In this document: in pieces, positions 25,649 to 38,090 of the stretch
Position numbering within the stretch: position 1 is the stretch's first letter
How the letters are laid out: the number at the start of each line of letters is the position of its first letter
Assembly (NCBI GenBank): GCA_034766995.1
Contig: CM068313.1
Span: 36,575,996-36,639,995, forward strand
Direction: 5' to 3'
DNA from: Acanthacorydalis orientalis
Taxonomy: Eukaryota > Arthropoda > Insecta > Megaloptera > Corydalidae
DNA: 64,000 nt
Program-made: the position numbers and the translations under genes
Notes under the pieces: model-generated
What the model saw: the letters and a program-made list of their open reading frames with translations, nothing else
The model's database searches: none
What the model was told of the DNA's origin: nothing

Positions 25649-26130
25649 CATTAAACAACTAGGATTTTTCACAATTATTAACAAAAATTTAATTCACAAG
25701 AAGACACTTTAATGAGAGATAAATAAACAGTATTCATACCATCCTCTACTATTTATAATTTGTTGCATAGAATACGGTATCCATTTAGATACATACCACT
25801 ATTATAATTTTTATTATAAAAAGTCTGCATTACTAGTATTTATTTATGTTTTTCTATTTATATGGATTTAATGATATTTAATCGATCAATGTCCAAAATT
25901 TTCATACAGTTTTCGAATAAAAAATAAGATTATTTAAATTATGGTTCGAAATGTTGCAATTTGTAGAATGAAATAAATTAAAAATAAATAACATTTATTC
26001 GGAAACTCAACGAAAATTATTTAAAATATTATTGTAGTGATTAATAAAATAAAAAACTATCAATTTCAAATTATTTAGATATAAAATTTAACGTCCAAGT
26101 CGGTAATATAATACAACTGCTGATTGAGAT

Positions 26131-26171
<41 letters not shown>

Positions 26172-26524
26172 AGCATAAAGTATCAATAGGATTTTATTTC
26201 TATAGTGTAATTATTTTTGGTTATATAAACTCTATTTTAATGATATAAATCAAGTATAAAAAATACAATTTAAAATAACTTAATGGCAAATAATTAGTGC
26301 TGAAAATAAAAAAAAAAGCAACAACAAAATTAATAATGAGTATTATTATTTATCACAAAAAATGTTTCATTAATACGTATTTTGGAAACAAAAACATATT
26401 TAAGTTTAATTGGTTTAATTACTTGATATGGAATAAAAATAAACTGTTTACATTTTGTGTTATCGAGAATAAAAATTAAATCTCAAAAAAAGATTTGACT
26501 ATATATGTTAAAACACACACACAC

Positions 26525-26572
<48 letters not shown>

Positions 26573-27596
26573 AATCATCCATTGTAACATAAACTATTTA
26601 AAAGTGTTTAAAACCGTCTTATCTAACAGTTGATACTTTAATTCCCCCTTGAACAATTCTTGACCAAATAAACCTCTCCAATAAATATTTAAAATCTATT
26701 ACCATAGTCAATTTATTTTAGGTAATAGACACAGTTTTATTTATTTAAAGAAGTATTCAATAATACTGAACAAGGTATTTTTATATTGCATGTTAAAATC
26801 GAGTGTTTGTTTCTATAATAAAGTAGTTATTAATGAAAAATGTCGAATTTTTCTAAAAATATCATAAATTACAAAAAGATATTAAAAGAGAAATAAAACA
26901 TATAAATCGATAACACTGTCGATAAAACACACATGTAACTTCATACACGTATATTTACAATGTGGTAGCATATTGTAAATAAAGCTCAATCTGACAAACA
27001 CAGTAATGTACTGATCAAATTATAGAAATGCCTTTTTTAAATAAAGGTAACATTTTCATAATTTTGTATCAAAACCAAATCGTTCATTTAAAAAAATGTT
27101 TATAAAATCTAATTTTTATATATAATACCAATCCGTATAAAAAAAACTAATTATCGATCAAGTATCGTATCTTTGAATATGTAGTTTACAAAATATGTCT
27201 TTATTGATTATCAATATATTATTTTAATTAGTTAATATCTAATTAAATTTATACCTTAATCTACTTATAAAACACTATTTAATATTGTTCGTTCACAACT
27301 GAATGGCTTAGAAAATTTAAACGGTGTGAATATAATAAACCCCTAGTGTTTATTCATAACTACTATTCGTGATGAAAATGTAACAAAAAAATTGTAAAGT
27401 GAAAACTGGTATTTATTTTAAAATATATGGATTCAAAATTGTAAATATTTAGAGAATGTACACAGATTAACATTAGTGAATTACTTTTTTTAATGTCAGG
27501 CGATTCAAATATTTTTTCGTTAACTAATTAGAACAGATGTACAACACACACATATGTATATATATATATGAATATATATATATATATATACATATA

Positions 27597-27638
<42 letters not shown>

Positions 27639-28393
27639 TTAATGCTCTTCTTTCTTTCTAGTTCTATCAATTTCACTATCGATGATGATAAATTATTTGT
27701 AATTATATTGTAAGTGAAAAAGATTCATGTCTATTAGTAGACTTGTCTTATGTGCATAAATTAGTATTATATGTAAATTGATTCTATAATGTAAAAATAT
27801 AGTGTTTCATTTATCTTTGCGTTATATAAGAGAATAGATATATCTAATACTAATTTATACATATTTAAAATAGAAAAATCAATGAAAGAACTTGTATCTT
27901 CTGTTGTTACAAAATAATTAGAATATAATTAATTTGTTGCCATCGATAAGAAAATTAGACAGAAATAGATAAAAATACCGATGATTAAGAGCAATCAGAA
28001 TATATAAATAGATTCTCATCAAGTCAGTAGTTTTGTTGTGTATCTTTTCTAATTACAAAACGCAAAATTACTTAAAACACCCGATATACTCGTAATTAAT
28101 CCGTACATCCTGAATCTACTCTATTACACAACGATAACTAATAAATATGTTAACTATTTAGTGATACTATCTAAAGAGGTATAAAGACGCATGTATGTAA
28201 TGATTAGGTAATTCACATATATTTTAAATATACTTTCTGATAACAGAAAATACATTTCAAATATAATTTTATTTTCAGTTGTAAAATTATTTACTTTTAA
28301 TATTTTGAAACCTATAACTTTTTTGTTTATGTAGATTATGCTATTTTCTTTAACAAATATATGTATGTGTGAATATATATATATATACACATT

Positions 28394-28536
28394 TCTATAT
28401 AAACAAAATCAAAATTATCGATAAAAAATTGAATGACCAACTTATTTATTTATGAGGTCCAGGTTTCTATGATACCCAAATATGTTTATCTCATATATAA
28501 AATAACACGTTGCAATTTGTCTGCGACAATGATTAT

Positions 28537-28570
<34 letters not shown>

Positions 28571-28717
28571 CTAACAAATATATATATATATAACACGTTG
28601 CAATATATTTGCGAGAATGATTATATACACATAAATGAGTTTTAAAAACAAAGGTTACATGACATGCTTATAATTTACATTTGGGCGAATGCAGCAACAG
28701 GAGGTGAAGCTCCCTAG
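28394..28717 (+). mobile_element. Helitron-like nonautonomous element, copy H3
   Basis: It starts TCTATATAAACAAAATC, like copy H4 (reverse strand). It holds two direct copies of AACACGTTGCAAT followed by TGCGA(C/G)AATGATTATA, one on each side of an internal (TA)n tract (about 28540-28592). It ends GAAGCTCCCTAG|T, fitting a CTAG-T Helitron-type terminus. There are no inverted repeats or coding sequence. TA repeats follow directly. Confidence 0.6.
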
Positions 28718-28837
28718 TATATATGTATATATATATATATATATAATACATACAGAATATATATACATACAGAATATATTGTTGAGAAAAATTTACAAAT
28801 GTTTCACATTAATCATATATATACATATATACATATA
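28718..28837. repeat. TA-rich junction between two elements
   Basis: TA repeats and short CATACAGAATATA units between the Helitron-like copy and mariner copy B. Both elements use the TA-rich sequence as their boundary. Confidence 0.6.
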
Positions 28838-29408
28838 TTAAGTTAATTGAAAAATAATTTCGGTTTATGACATTCAAATTTATATACATTTTTCTCTTTT
28901 TTGATTTTCCTAGCTACTTTAAGTGATCTAGAACTGTAAGATTACTGATGGATAACTTTTGTGCAAGCTCTCGAATTGTTGTGCGTGGTTCTGATTCAAC
29001 TAACGAATTCAGTTAGTCGTTATGAACTGAAGAAGGACACCCGCGACCTTCTTCATCTTCCAAACTCTTGTCCCCAGCACGAAATTTTTAAAACCATCAT
29101 TGCACCGTATGTTCCCAAAACAGTACACACACCAAAAGTATCGTTTATTTTATGAGCAGTTACTGCTACTTTACCATCCGTTTTGAACTTGTAAAAAAAA
29201 TACTCTTATTTGGCTCTTTCCCATCTTTACTTCAATAGCACAATTTGAAGCAAAATTAATAATAAAACCAAAGCCGTTGTTACCAAAATACAGACCGAAA
29301 AATGCACTTTAAAAGGATATTAACGTAAACACGATGAAATGACACTCTCATAGAAAAAAATTAAGGTAAGAATTTATAAAACAAAAACCGCAATTATTTT
29401 CCTACCAA

Positions 29409-29413
<5 letters not shown>
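28838..29413 (-). mobile_element. Internally deleted cecropia-type mariner, copy B
   Basis: The ends are TTAAGTTAATTGAAAAATAA on one side and, in reverse complement, TTAGATTGGTAGGAAAATAA on the other, with TA flanks on both sides (28836-28837 and 29414-29415, the latter opening a TA microsatellite). At 576 bp it keeps leader, helix-turn-helix region and 3' end, with the same internal junction as copies C, D and E. The transposase remnant on the minus strand is broken by stops. Confidence 0.85.
28935..29244 (-). pseudogene. mariner N-terminal HTH pseudogene (copy B)
   Basis: The minus strand encodes a degraded DNA-binding domain. Fragments such as GDKSLEDEEGRGCPSSVHND and an LCKS segment in place of LGVS are recognisable, with stops and frame changes between them. 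The catalytic D,D,D region is absent owing to the family-wide deletion. Confidence 0.6.
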
Positions 29414-29452
<39 letters not shown>

Positions 29453-30068
29453 GCTTGTGAGTGTTCTTTTGTTTTTCATATAAATATAATTTACAAACTG
29501 TACATTAACTGTTTATTTTGAACTGTGCTATCAATAATTTGCTATCAATAATCATTGTGCTATCAGTAATCGGTAATTTGCAAGTATAAACATTTTTAAT
29601 TTTATTACTAAAATTGTAATTAAAATGGTTATAAATTCTGTGTTTACTAGAATAATATAAAATAACAAATATGTTTGCAAACGTAAAATGAAGAAAACTC
29701 ACCTTACATTAACATACTCCACTCATGTTTAATGGTGTTTAAGTTCAATCGGCAGTATTTGTTTAGAAGTTCACAAAAATTGTCTCTATAGCTTCACTTT
29801 GCACAAACACACATAATAAGACAATTCGTGTTGAAGTCTACACATAGTTTGATCACAACTAGTTTACTTAGAGAATGTTAATAATTTTATATACATTATG
29901 ATTATACAATAACATTACACAGGAACGTAACTTGGATTGCACTGAATTGAATGAAAAATATTAAAAACAGTCCACATGTCGATACAGTTATTGTATTTAC
30001 GTAACTAGAATAAAACCGATGTTTTTGTTGCCTCCAAATGCTTAATATTCATGTATATATTCATACAT

Positions 30069-30139
<71 letters not shown>

Positions 30140-30171
30140 TATATATATATACATTTATATAGATAGATATG

Positions 30172-30233
<62 letters not shown>

Positions 30234-30589
30234 TTTTATACATTTTATTATAAATTAGAACGAAATTGATATGTTGCGAATTTATATTAATTTTACTTAA
30301 CATTTTATATTGTTTTTAATAGTGTGGAATACCACTAGTTGAAATATTTTTTTGTTCTTTTTTATTCTCAAATGTATAAACAATACTTCTAAGATCTGAA
30401 TCCGATTTAAAAAACTGTTTCAGAAATCAAAAAAAAATAAAAACAGAAATCAAGGCAATTAGTATGTGCATAATATTTAAGTCTGTTTTTTTCAAATAAA
30501 ATGTGCTTATATAATATCAGACCATTGGAATCACTTCAAAGAATATACCATACAAAATTGTAGAACTTGTAGTTAAAAGACTAGCAATA
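29414..30589. other. AT-rich spacer with a very long TA tract
   Basis: (TA)n at 29414-29446, then unique A/T-rich sequence, then the 175-bp compound TA tract at 30054-30229 (separate entry). No gene is visible. Confidence 0.6.
30054..30229. repeat. Long compound (TA)n microsatellite
   Basis: About 175 bp of TA repeats with TAGA/TACA variants in the middle, nearly self-complementary over its whole length. Frames on both strands are repeat artefacts. Confidence 0.9.
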
Positions 30590-30769
30590 CACGTGGGTCG
30601 TCTGATAAGTTTGTTAAATTTTAATGATGTGACATCACCATTCATTTAGTAACGTCACGGCTATCAAGTGTCACTTTTCAATCTAGCATAGGAGAAATTT
30701 CAACCAGGAACGACGCGGTGTTCACATTCTACAATGTTTTAGGCGACCATTGTCGAGTTTAATGTTTCA

Positions 30770-30857
30770 AAGTCGGTTTAAACTAGATTTAAAGTTGGTT
30801 TAAACTTGGTTTAATGTCTTAAACTCGTTTTAACTCTGTTTAAACTTGGGTTAATGA
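30770..30857. repeat. Minisatellite of GGTTTAAACTT-like units
   Basis: Six to seven imperfect units, 10-17 bp apart, built around the palindromic core GTTTAAAC. They lie inside the mariner where the N-terminal transposase region would be expected. Confidence 0.6.
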
Positions 30858-30888
30858 AGCATTTACCGCAATAAATGGAAAAAAACGA

Positions 30889-31328
30889 ACAGGCTTTTTT
30901 GCGTCGATTTGTCTCCGTGGATGAAACATGGATCTACCACACCTGAGTTGAAGCTGCTGTCAAAGCAGCAGACAACGACTAAGGGTAAAACGATAGTAGG
31001 AGCCTATTATTCAACATTGTTCGACCGTTCGACAGAAGAGCTGAAACAAAAACGGCCAAAATTGGCGCACAAAAAAGTGCTCTTTTACCAAGACAATTTT
31101 ACCATCCCACAAATGGCAAACGACGCAATGGCAAAATTGCACAACTTACGCTTCGAATTGATTCCTCATCCACCCTATTCTCCGGACTAGGCCCCGTGTG
31201 ACTTCTTTCTCTTCCCAAATTTGAAAATTGGGCTCAGTGGGAAGAAATTCTCGTCGAATGAGGATGCCATCACCGCCATCAATGCTTATTTTGCAGACTC
31301 AATGGACCAAGTGTATAGCCCCGAATGA
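30889..31328 (+). pseudogene. mariner transposase catalytic-domain pseudogene
   Basis: It starts at FLRRFVSVDETWIYH, which contains the first catalytic aspartate (VDE). A frame change follows, then KGKTIVGAYYSTLFD, KKVLFYQDN (second aspartate) and HPPYSPD (third). A stop directly follows that aspartate, and the normal tail CDFFLFPNLK continues beyond it. About 30 residues separate the last two aspartates instead of the usual 34. It is inactive. Confidence 0.8.
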
Positions 31329-31819
31329 AAACTATGCTGAGAATTAAAATCGATTTTTTTTTTAAACAAAAACGCTATTTAACTTGTTTTTTTTTTACTA
31401 TATTTATCAAGCGACCCTCCTGTCTGAATTTGAGTTTGAACATCTTATTATTTATTTCATAATGTTAAACTGTTTGTAAAAGAAAGAATTACCTCAACCG
31501 ATTTATAATTTTCACATGATAATATTTCAAAAAGTGTATTAACAAAATAGTTTTTCTTACCTAAATAAAACAAACATCTATTCAACAATAATAGCTATTA
31601 AGACGCACACTACTTAAGAATATACAAAGATGAATTTATCAGCTAGAACAATTTTAACTATCATTGAAAAAAAGATGAAATAAGAAATTACACATTTTTT
31701 ATTATGTGTTAACATTCCTTGTTTAAATATATACTTTACTTTGAAATGCACTTTTCCGTACTTGAATATTAAAACAATCAAATCAATCAGTTTTTTTTAT
31801 ATTAAAACGTATACAACAT

Positions 31820-31880
<61 letters not shown>

Positions 31881-32029
31881 TTGATCATTTTAAAACCGCT
31901 ATAGTCGTACCCCGTATTGATATATTTTTCCAAATGTAAAATATATATTTTTCATTCCCAATGGAAATCAGTCTAAAGAATTTTATTATCCAGTGAAACA
32001 AAACGTACTGAAGTGTACGAGTACCTCGA

Positions 32030-32600
32030 CTGCACATGTACATTTCATATTATGGTAATATTAAAGACGCGATGTGTTCTTTGTGTTCCGTATTTTCGTT
32101 TTTATTGAACGTCGCTGCAAACTTCGCAGCACAACAATATCGTTTCCTTTGGTTATATGTAGTTTATGCGTTCATTTTGTTTTAAATTCAGCGTTATTTC
32201 CCTTTGTTAAAAGTATTATCCAATAAATTTGATGTGCCACTAAACAATTTAACAGCATCTTAACTATTCGTCTACTTCATCGCTTCATTTATCTTTGTCA
32301 TGCTGTTTGGCCATCGAACTTTCGCTGCAATATAATTCCCCCGACATGAATTTGATAGCTTCTTTATAAATACTTAAACAGCGCGTGCATTTGACATATT
32401 TACACGGCGCACGGAAGCTCCGCCGAAGGATGTTGTTTTAGGCAATGAAGTGTGATTTTATAGTGAATTAACATTTTACGTGTACAGATCCGTCTAGTAC
32501 AGAAGAGAGCATCTACAATGATCGCCCCCGGCGTCTATTTGAAACATTCAATAAACATTTCAGGGCTGTTGATTCGAATCGAGCTATAACAAAATGTTTT
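32030..32600. promoter_or_regulatory. GC-richer island with the two-box motif
   Basis: Unique CpG-containing sequence without a sustained frame. AAGGATGTTG (32426-32435), then 8 nt, then AATGAAGTGTGATTT (32444-32458) repeats the arrangement of 25086-25118. The 20 bases AATGAAGTGTGATTTTATAG are identical in both. A candidate enhancer or other constrained noncoding element. Confidence 0.45.
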
Positions 32601-32974
32601 ATGTTTGTTGGCTTTTGTCATTGTGCTGCTGTTCGTTACGCACACGTTTACAAAACACTGCAATATTATTTGGTATCATCGCGCCCGTAGCTATTTGCAT
32701 ATGTATTTTTTCCTGTGTACGAGATTTGTTCCACGATATAATATGAATGAGTTACGGCGTTTTCTTTATATGTTTTTATCGTGTGTTGACCCTTCATGAA
32801 TTTGTGATGTATGTGACTTTGAACTATAATCTTTCTGCTTTTGATCACATAAAGATTGATGTCAATATTTATCCTTTTAGATGATATATGTGTACACAGA
32901 AAGATTACATACCTACATTGTACATTCTAATACATATACATGTGTGTATATATATAAAAATAAGCCACATACAC

Positions 32975-33014
<40 letters not shown>

Positions 33015-33279
33015 TGCATATTATTACATAAATATGTAATTGGAAATATATTCAGTTCGTACACACTGCACATTATTACATGAAATAGATAATACATCAA
33101 AATAATTTTAATCTCCATCGATAATACACTCTTAAATGTAAATGTCCAGTGGTGTCATTTTACACGTACTTAATGTAAATTGAGAAAAAAATATGAAAAA
33201 ATACACCACGCTTAATTACGCTCTATTCAATAAATACAAAGGAACTCATCAATCATTTTTATATATAAATATTATAACC

Positions 33280-33390
33280 GAAAATTCAGAGACACGCAAT
33301 TTGAACGGATTTCAATCCGTTGCATTAATTTTGTTGAATGTGTCAGCTTTTATACGCTCCCTTTTATGGAAACTGTCATACGATTAAATT
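33280..33390. promoter_or_regulatory. Small island with an 18-bp inverted repeat
   Basis: It contains AACGGATT-TC-AATCCGTT (33304-33321), a perfect inverted repeat built from two opposed GGATT sites, in sequence of higher complexity than its flanks. No frame or transposon end is evident. It may bind a dimeric factor; this is inference. Confidence 0.3.
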
Positions 33391-33579
33391 TGTTTATTGA
33401 TATTGGAGCAAATAATGAAAAATCGTAGTATCTCGGCAAATGAAACTGTTACTGGTTCACGAATATGTTTAGAGAATGTAATAAAAGAAACAATAAATGT
33501 TCTTGACATATGAATGACAATAATAAATTATAATTTTTATAGGTTATAAATTCACATTCACTTACATGCGCATGCATAG

Positions 33580-33613
<34 letters not shown>

Positions 33614-34247
33614 CTTCACTATTATAAATACAAGCATATATTAGTAAAAGATGAATTTTCATCAACGAATATGTTTCATAAGTAAACAGATTCTTAAACA
33701 AAGTGCTGCGTTTTAATAAAAAAAACGGATAAATTTATTTTATTAAATATAAAAAAGTATTAATTTTGCTATTACATCACCATAAAGCTTATAACTAACT
33801 TTTAATGTACTAAATAATTTAAAAATTTCGAAACACGCTTTGAAATATATACTAATATATTATTCTTATCAAATATTATTGATTCAAACAAAGTGCTTTT
33901 TTATAATATCATATTGTCTACAAAACATATTTTTTCGTTTAATTATTTAGATTATATTATAGACAATTAAACTCTGATTCATAATTCACGTTTTTTTCGA
34001 TTTAATAAAGAATGGAAATATTTAAAGAAGTTTGATATAAAATTCAAATTCAAAGTACACTTTCAGAAAGATTACTACTTTTATTGTGCTACACTAATAA
34101 TTTGTATAAGAAATATCAGTTGAACAAATTGAGTAAAAATTTCGAGGAATGCATTAGAAATTTTGGGAAAGGGAGAGAGTAAATATTTCAAATTGAAAAT
34201 ATTAAAAGACATCTTTGTTTAACATTACAATATAAATTTTGAAATTA

Positions 34248-34309
<62 letters not shown>

Positions 34310-34410
34310 ATATATATACACGCATACATAAATCAATCTAAAGTATTTACAATGACATAAATATACAAATTTTCATTTCTAAATCACATCTAAACTACAA
34401 TTGTTACCAC

Positions 34411-34743
34411 ATGCATACTTTTGGCACTGTGGTTAAATTCACTATCAATGGGGAATTGGCTGAAAATTCTGAAGTATCGCAAGGCCTAAAACAAGGTGAT
34501 AATCTGGCTCCAATGCTCTTCAACTTATCACTTGAACATGTAGTGCGGACTATCCTAGGAAACGTGAACTCCACTATATTCAACAAAGTACAACAAATAA
34601 CGGGATATACCGATGACCTAAACATCATGAGATCTATACTTGCTATTAAAGAAGTATTTGGACTCGTTGAGACTGCTACAGCAGACATTGGTCTTAGAAT
34701 AAATGAGAATAAAAGCAAACTAATGCTGCAAAGTAGAAGATAG
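34411..34743 (+). pseudogene. LINE reverse transcriptase fragment
   Basis: A 110-codon frame. GLKQGDNLAPMLFNL at residues 25-39 matches the RT motif just before the active site. GYTDDLNI at residues 65-72 is the catalytic palm motif, with threonine where alanine is usual (YADD). INENKSKLM near residues 97-105 is the following conserved block. The frame ends at a premature stop. The next block (NNFRYFGSNITSEN) is readable downstream before another stop. Confidence 0.8.
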
Positions 34744-35002
34744 AGGAGAAGATTATGTGAAAACGTCACCATCGATGAATACAATTTCGATGCTGTAAAT
34801 AATTTCAGATACTTTGGCTCAAACATCACAAGTGAAAATTAGGAATCTCAAGAAGTTCAAAAATATGAATAGCAGCAGTAAATAAACATATTTCGCGCTT
34901 TTGCCCAGAATGAAATCCAAAAATGTGTATAGGTAGATCAAAATCCGCCTATATAAGACCCTCATTCATACTATCATATCTTATGGAGGTGAAGCGTAGA
35001 TC

Positions 35003-35278
35003 ATGTCAACTAAGACTACAAAAATGTTGAACACCGTCGAAAGAAGAATGTTAAGAAGGATATTTGGGCCAGTAAACGATGGAGGTATATGGAGAATAGG
35101 CTACAACTTCGAATTATATAAAGTCTATAAGGAACCAAAACTACCAGTCTTTATAAAAATACACCGATTGCGATGGGCAGATCAACCTGAGCGGATGCCG
35201 GACTCAAGAGTATCAAAAAAGGCCTTAGATAGACAATCAGGTGGGAGAAGATCTGTGGGTAAACCAAAGCTCAGATGA
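35003..35278 (+). pseudogene. LINE ORF C-terminal fragment
   Basis: A 91-codon frame with LNTVERRMLRRIFGPV near residues 10-25 and IHRLRWADQPERMPDSRV near residues 52-69, then a basic stretch ending GGRRSVGKPKLR. This is the region after the RT domain of RTE-like elements. Several stops lie between it and the RT fragment. It ends prematurely where the family normally continues with a tryptophan. Confidence 0.7.
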
Positions 35279-35404
35279 ATAAACAATGTAAAGAAGGATG
35301 CAGTGGAACTGTTGAAAGACTGCCAGACAGAGGGATGCCTGGAGGTAGAAAATTGAAGAGCTCAATGCTCGATTTTGGCTATAGCGCCATCGAAAAAGAA
35401 GAAC

Positions 35405-35675
35405 AAGGTTAAATTCACTTTCATAAATGAATTTTCACTCCAACAACCATAAAAAAAATCTGATTTGAATATTCAATTCTTCATTATTTATCATTTTGAC
35501 TATTTTTTCATAAAAAGAAACGTTTGAAATTTTTCTCTCCCTTAATGATTTTGAGAAAATGGGATTAAACATAGAAATACGCATAAATAATAATCAAAAT
35601 GTTCAATAATCAATTATTAAAGATTTTGATCAGAAAAAATATGTGGTATACGAGGAGCGACGATTCGTTTATAAA
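35405..35675. repeat. FB1 foldback relic next to the LINE
   Basis: The left part (TTAAATTCACTTTCATAAAT) matches 62374 and the FB1 ends. The right part, reverse-complemented, contains TCTGATCAAAATCTTTAATA, matching TCTGATCAAAATATTAAATA near 5475. The two halves are thus in inverted orientation as in the copy at 5404-5618. Outer boundaries are unclear. Confidence 0.4.
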
Positions 35676-35915
35676 ACTATACTTATCGATTGAGAATCGA
35701 CAAGGGGACAAATTATTGATTCTACTGTATTTATCAGTATTTTATCTTTTATTGACTATCCTTTTGATTAGACAAGAAAAAATATATAAATCTCGCAGTA
35801 AAAATTAATACAAATCAATAAGATATTCTAATGTTAAGTGAAGACCATTCATTATTAAATAATTATAAAACAACAATTGCATTATTCGAAAAAAAAAAAA
35901 ATTTATATACAACAC

Positions 35916-35969
<54 letters not shown>

Positions 35970-36429
35970 CACATATATGTATGTAATAAGATTTGTATCG
36001 CATTGTACGAATCGCCACAACGACAAAATGAAATAAAATACGAAACACATAACTCCTCAGAACGAATGTTAACTTCTGATTGAATGTCCTAATACAATAA
36101 AAGTCAAATGAAGGCAGTAATTGATGAAGAAAAAGTGTCAATAAAATTATGATTCACGCATGTTCCGACCCGCGCGACCCCTTGAAACGATGCTGAGTGA
36201 ACCCGCACATAAGTGATGTAACATAGTACAATGGCTACAGACAATGATTGATGCATCTGTATCGTCCGACGCGCACTGCAAATGTACGCGGAATTGCCAA
36301 TCATCAGTATTAATGCGTGCCGGTTATACTGTACATAAAATATATATGTACGATATAATCCAGGGCCTGGATCGACTATTAAAATAAACTACACTAGCGA
36401 TCATATTTTCATTAATTACACACACACAG

Positions 36430-36481
<52 letters not shown>

Positions 36482-38082
36482 TCCCATCAGGAGGCGGTCA
36501 TTTAATTACAGTGTTCTGTACGAAACTAGAGTACCACTGACTAGACTAACTACATTACTAATAACCTGGATTGTTGACTAATATGCCATGAGTCTTTTGC
36601 ATCTAATATGTGAAAGATCTGATTTAAAAATCTATTATCTCAATTATACTGCTTCGATATTTATAATACTTTAAAATTGCTCTAAAACAATTGATTACTT
36701 CGGTTAATTTAATTCAAAAGAAGAGTGTATTTTTTTAAAAAAACTTCAATTAATAAAACATACATTTAATAGTAACCGCTTGACATACGGACTGATTGAA
36801 ATTCGATATGACCAAAGATTATTATTTATTTTTCAGCTGAACATGTGTGTAAGCTTAACAAAGAAAACAATATTTATATACATTGCTAGATATTAAATTC
36901 AATACTAATAACCAAAATTAATAAAGAATAATTAAATAACAAATTAAATAATAATTCAGTAGGCCTGTAGAGTATGAAACTTCTCGAAACATTCTGGTAA
37001 ATGTAGAGGTGTTTGATATTTTTTATACTGTCAAGTCGTTTCGCTTCTTATATTATTTTTTTGAGTACACGTGACATCTCTTTGCAGGATGTTGCTTTTT
37101 ACCAGTGGAAGATATATGTTCAGGAAAATGTGTCCTCACTCGAATAGCCCATTTGGCTTTCACTGTCACTTTCGTACAAATTCAAAACAGACATGTTGCA
37201 GGCTTCGTTTCTATGATTCACACTTTAACACTGAATATAGATAATTATTTCTTTCTAATATTTGCTTCGTAGCTGCACTAAAGCGAATTAAATCTGTTCA
37301 GAGACTTCAATGTTTACAATGGCATAAGAAACACATGACGTATCAGAGATGTCTTTGTATGCCGAGGGGTTAATCATCTATATATTTGTTATAAAATCAA
37401 AACATAGAAGACAAGTATATTGAGTGTTTATATATAGTACAAGTACATTGAGTTCTATAATTAGTATTTGAATTTTAAGTGATATTTAGTGACAATAAAG
37501 TCGCATAAAGACAAAATTTACAGAAATATTAAAATAAAAAAAATTTAAGCATAAATTTAATATTAACTAAATACAAGTAAAAAATATTCAAATACAATGT
37601 TTGTTATAAAGTGTTTCCTTCAATTATTTATCTGATAATAATATATATCTGAAAAGTATCATTTTTTGCTTTCATTGAAAATTAAGAAATAATTTTTAAT
37701 TTAACGAGGGCTCACTCATAATCAAGTACCTATTTCATAATATTCATATGAAGATAACTTTCTTAATTGCTCTAAGACATTGGATAAAATACCTTATAAT
37801 TTAATTATGAATAAGCTGTGAAACGGTTATATTAATCCTTAAAATAATTTAAAAAATTAAAAATACCTTAAGAATAGAAATAAAAGTGTACAAATATAAA
37901 ATATACTGTTAATTGAAATTTAAACGCTGTAAGAGAACTATTACGAAGCAGTGAACCTTTTATATTCATTATAGTAATTAACAATCTTCAAGGTAAAATT
38001 AATTCAAATATTCGTCTTTTTATCAATGACGGTGTTATTTATAAAAAAATATGTTAAGGTTTGATATAAAATACGACTAAAA
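35676..38082. other. AT-rich spacer with TA tracts and small islands
   Basis: (TA)n tracts at about 35920-35966 and 36431-36479. GC-richer patches at 36140-36345, 36480-36600 and 37030-37380 have no frame or known repeat and may be noncoding regulatory pieces. A 36-bp stretch at 37508-37543 matches 62541-62576 with one mismatch. No gene is visible. Confidence 0.5.
36140..36345. promoter_or_regulatory. GC-richer island
   Basis: Unique CpG-containing sequence (many CGs between 36160 and 36300) with only short frames. A candidate noncoding regulatory element by composition only. Confidence 0.3.
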
Positions 38083-38090
38083 TTATATAC

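Larger units (their letters stand above)
30590..31422 (+). mobile_element. Degenerate mariner (irritans/mori-like)
   Basis: The inverted ends are CACGTGGGTCGTCTGATAAG and, in reverse complement from the right, CAGGAGGGTCGCTTGATAAA. The left is flanked by TA (30588-30589). At 833 bp it has lost the N-terminal coding part. In its place lies an odd run of imperfect GGTTTAAACTT repeats (30770-30857). It differs in sequence and ends from the mariner at 7538 and from the cecropia-type copies. Confidence 0.8.
31423..34410. other. AT-rich spacer with islands and TA tracts
   Basis: (TA)n tracts at about 31830-31874, 32976-33011, 33580-33611 and 34253-34302. Islands at 32030-32600 and 33280-33390 are listed separately. 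No gene is visible. Confidence 0.55.
34411..35405 (+). mobile_element. 5'-truncated non-LTR retrotransposon (RTE-like)
   Basis: Relics of a reverse transcriptase end in a typical LINE tail in which ATAGCGCCATCGAAAAAGAA closes the element. The left part is missing: recognisable sequence begins about 110 bp after a (TA)n/TG tract. Such 5' truncation is usual for LINE insertions. No target duplication was identified. A foldback relic follows directly. The clade call (RTE-like) rests on the style of the C-terminal RRIFGPV/RLRWADQPERM segment and is tentative. Confidence 0.75.

Noticed and set aside
28120..28400. Minus-strand 78-codon frame near 28.2 kb
   Set aside because: It runs into a TA microsatellite and is A/T-driven. 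No family features.
30051..30303. Frames on both strands encoding IYIYIY peptides (here and at many other TA tracts)
   Set aside because: They are translations of (TA)n microsatellites. TA repeats are open in several frames by nature and no domain is present.
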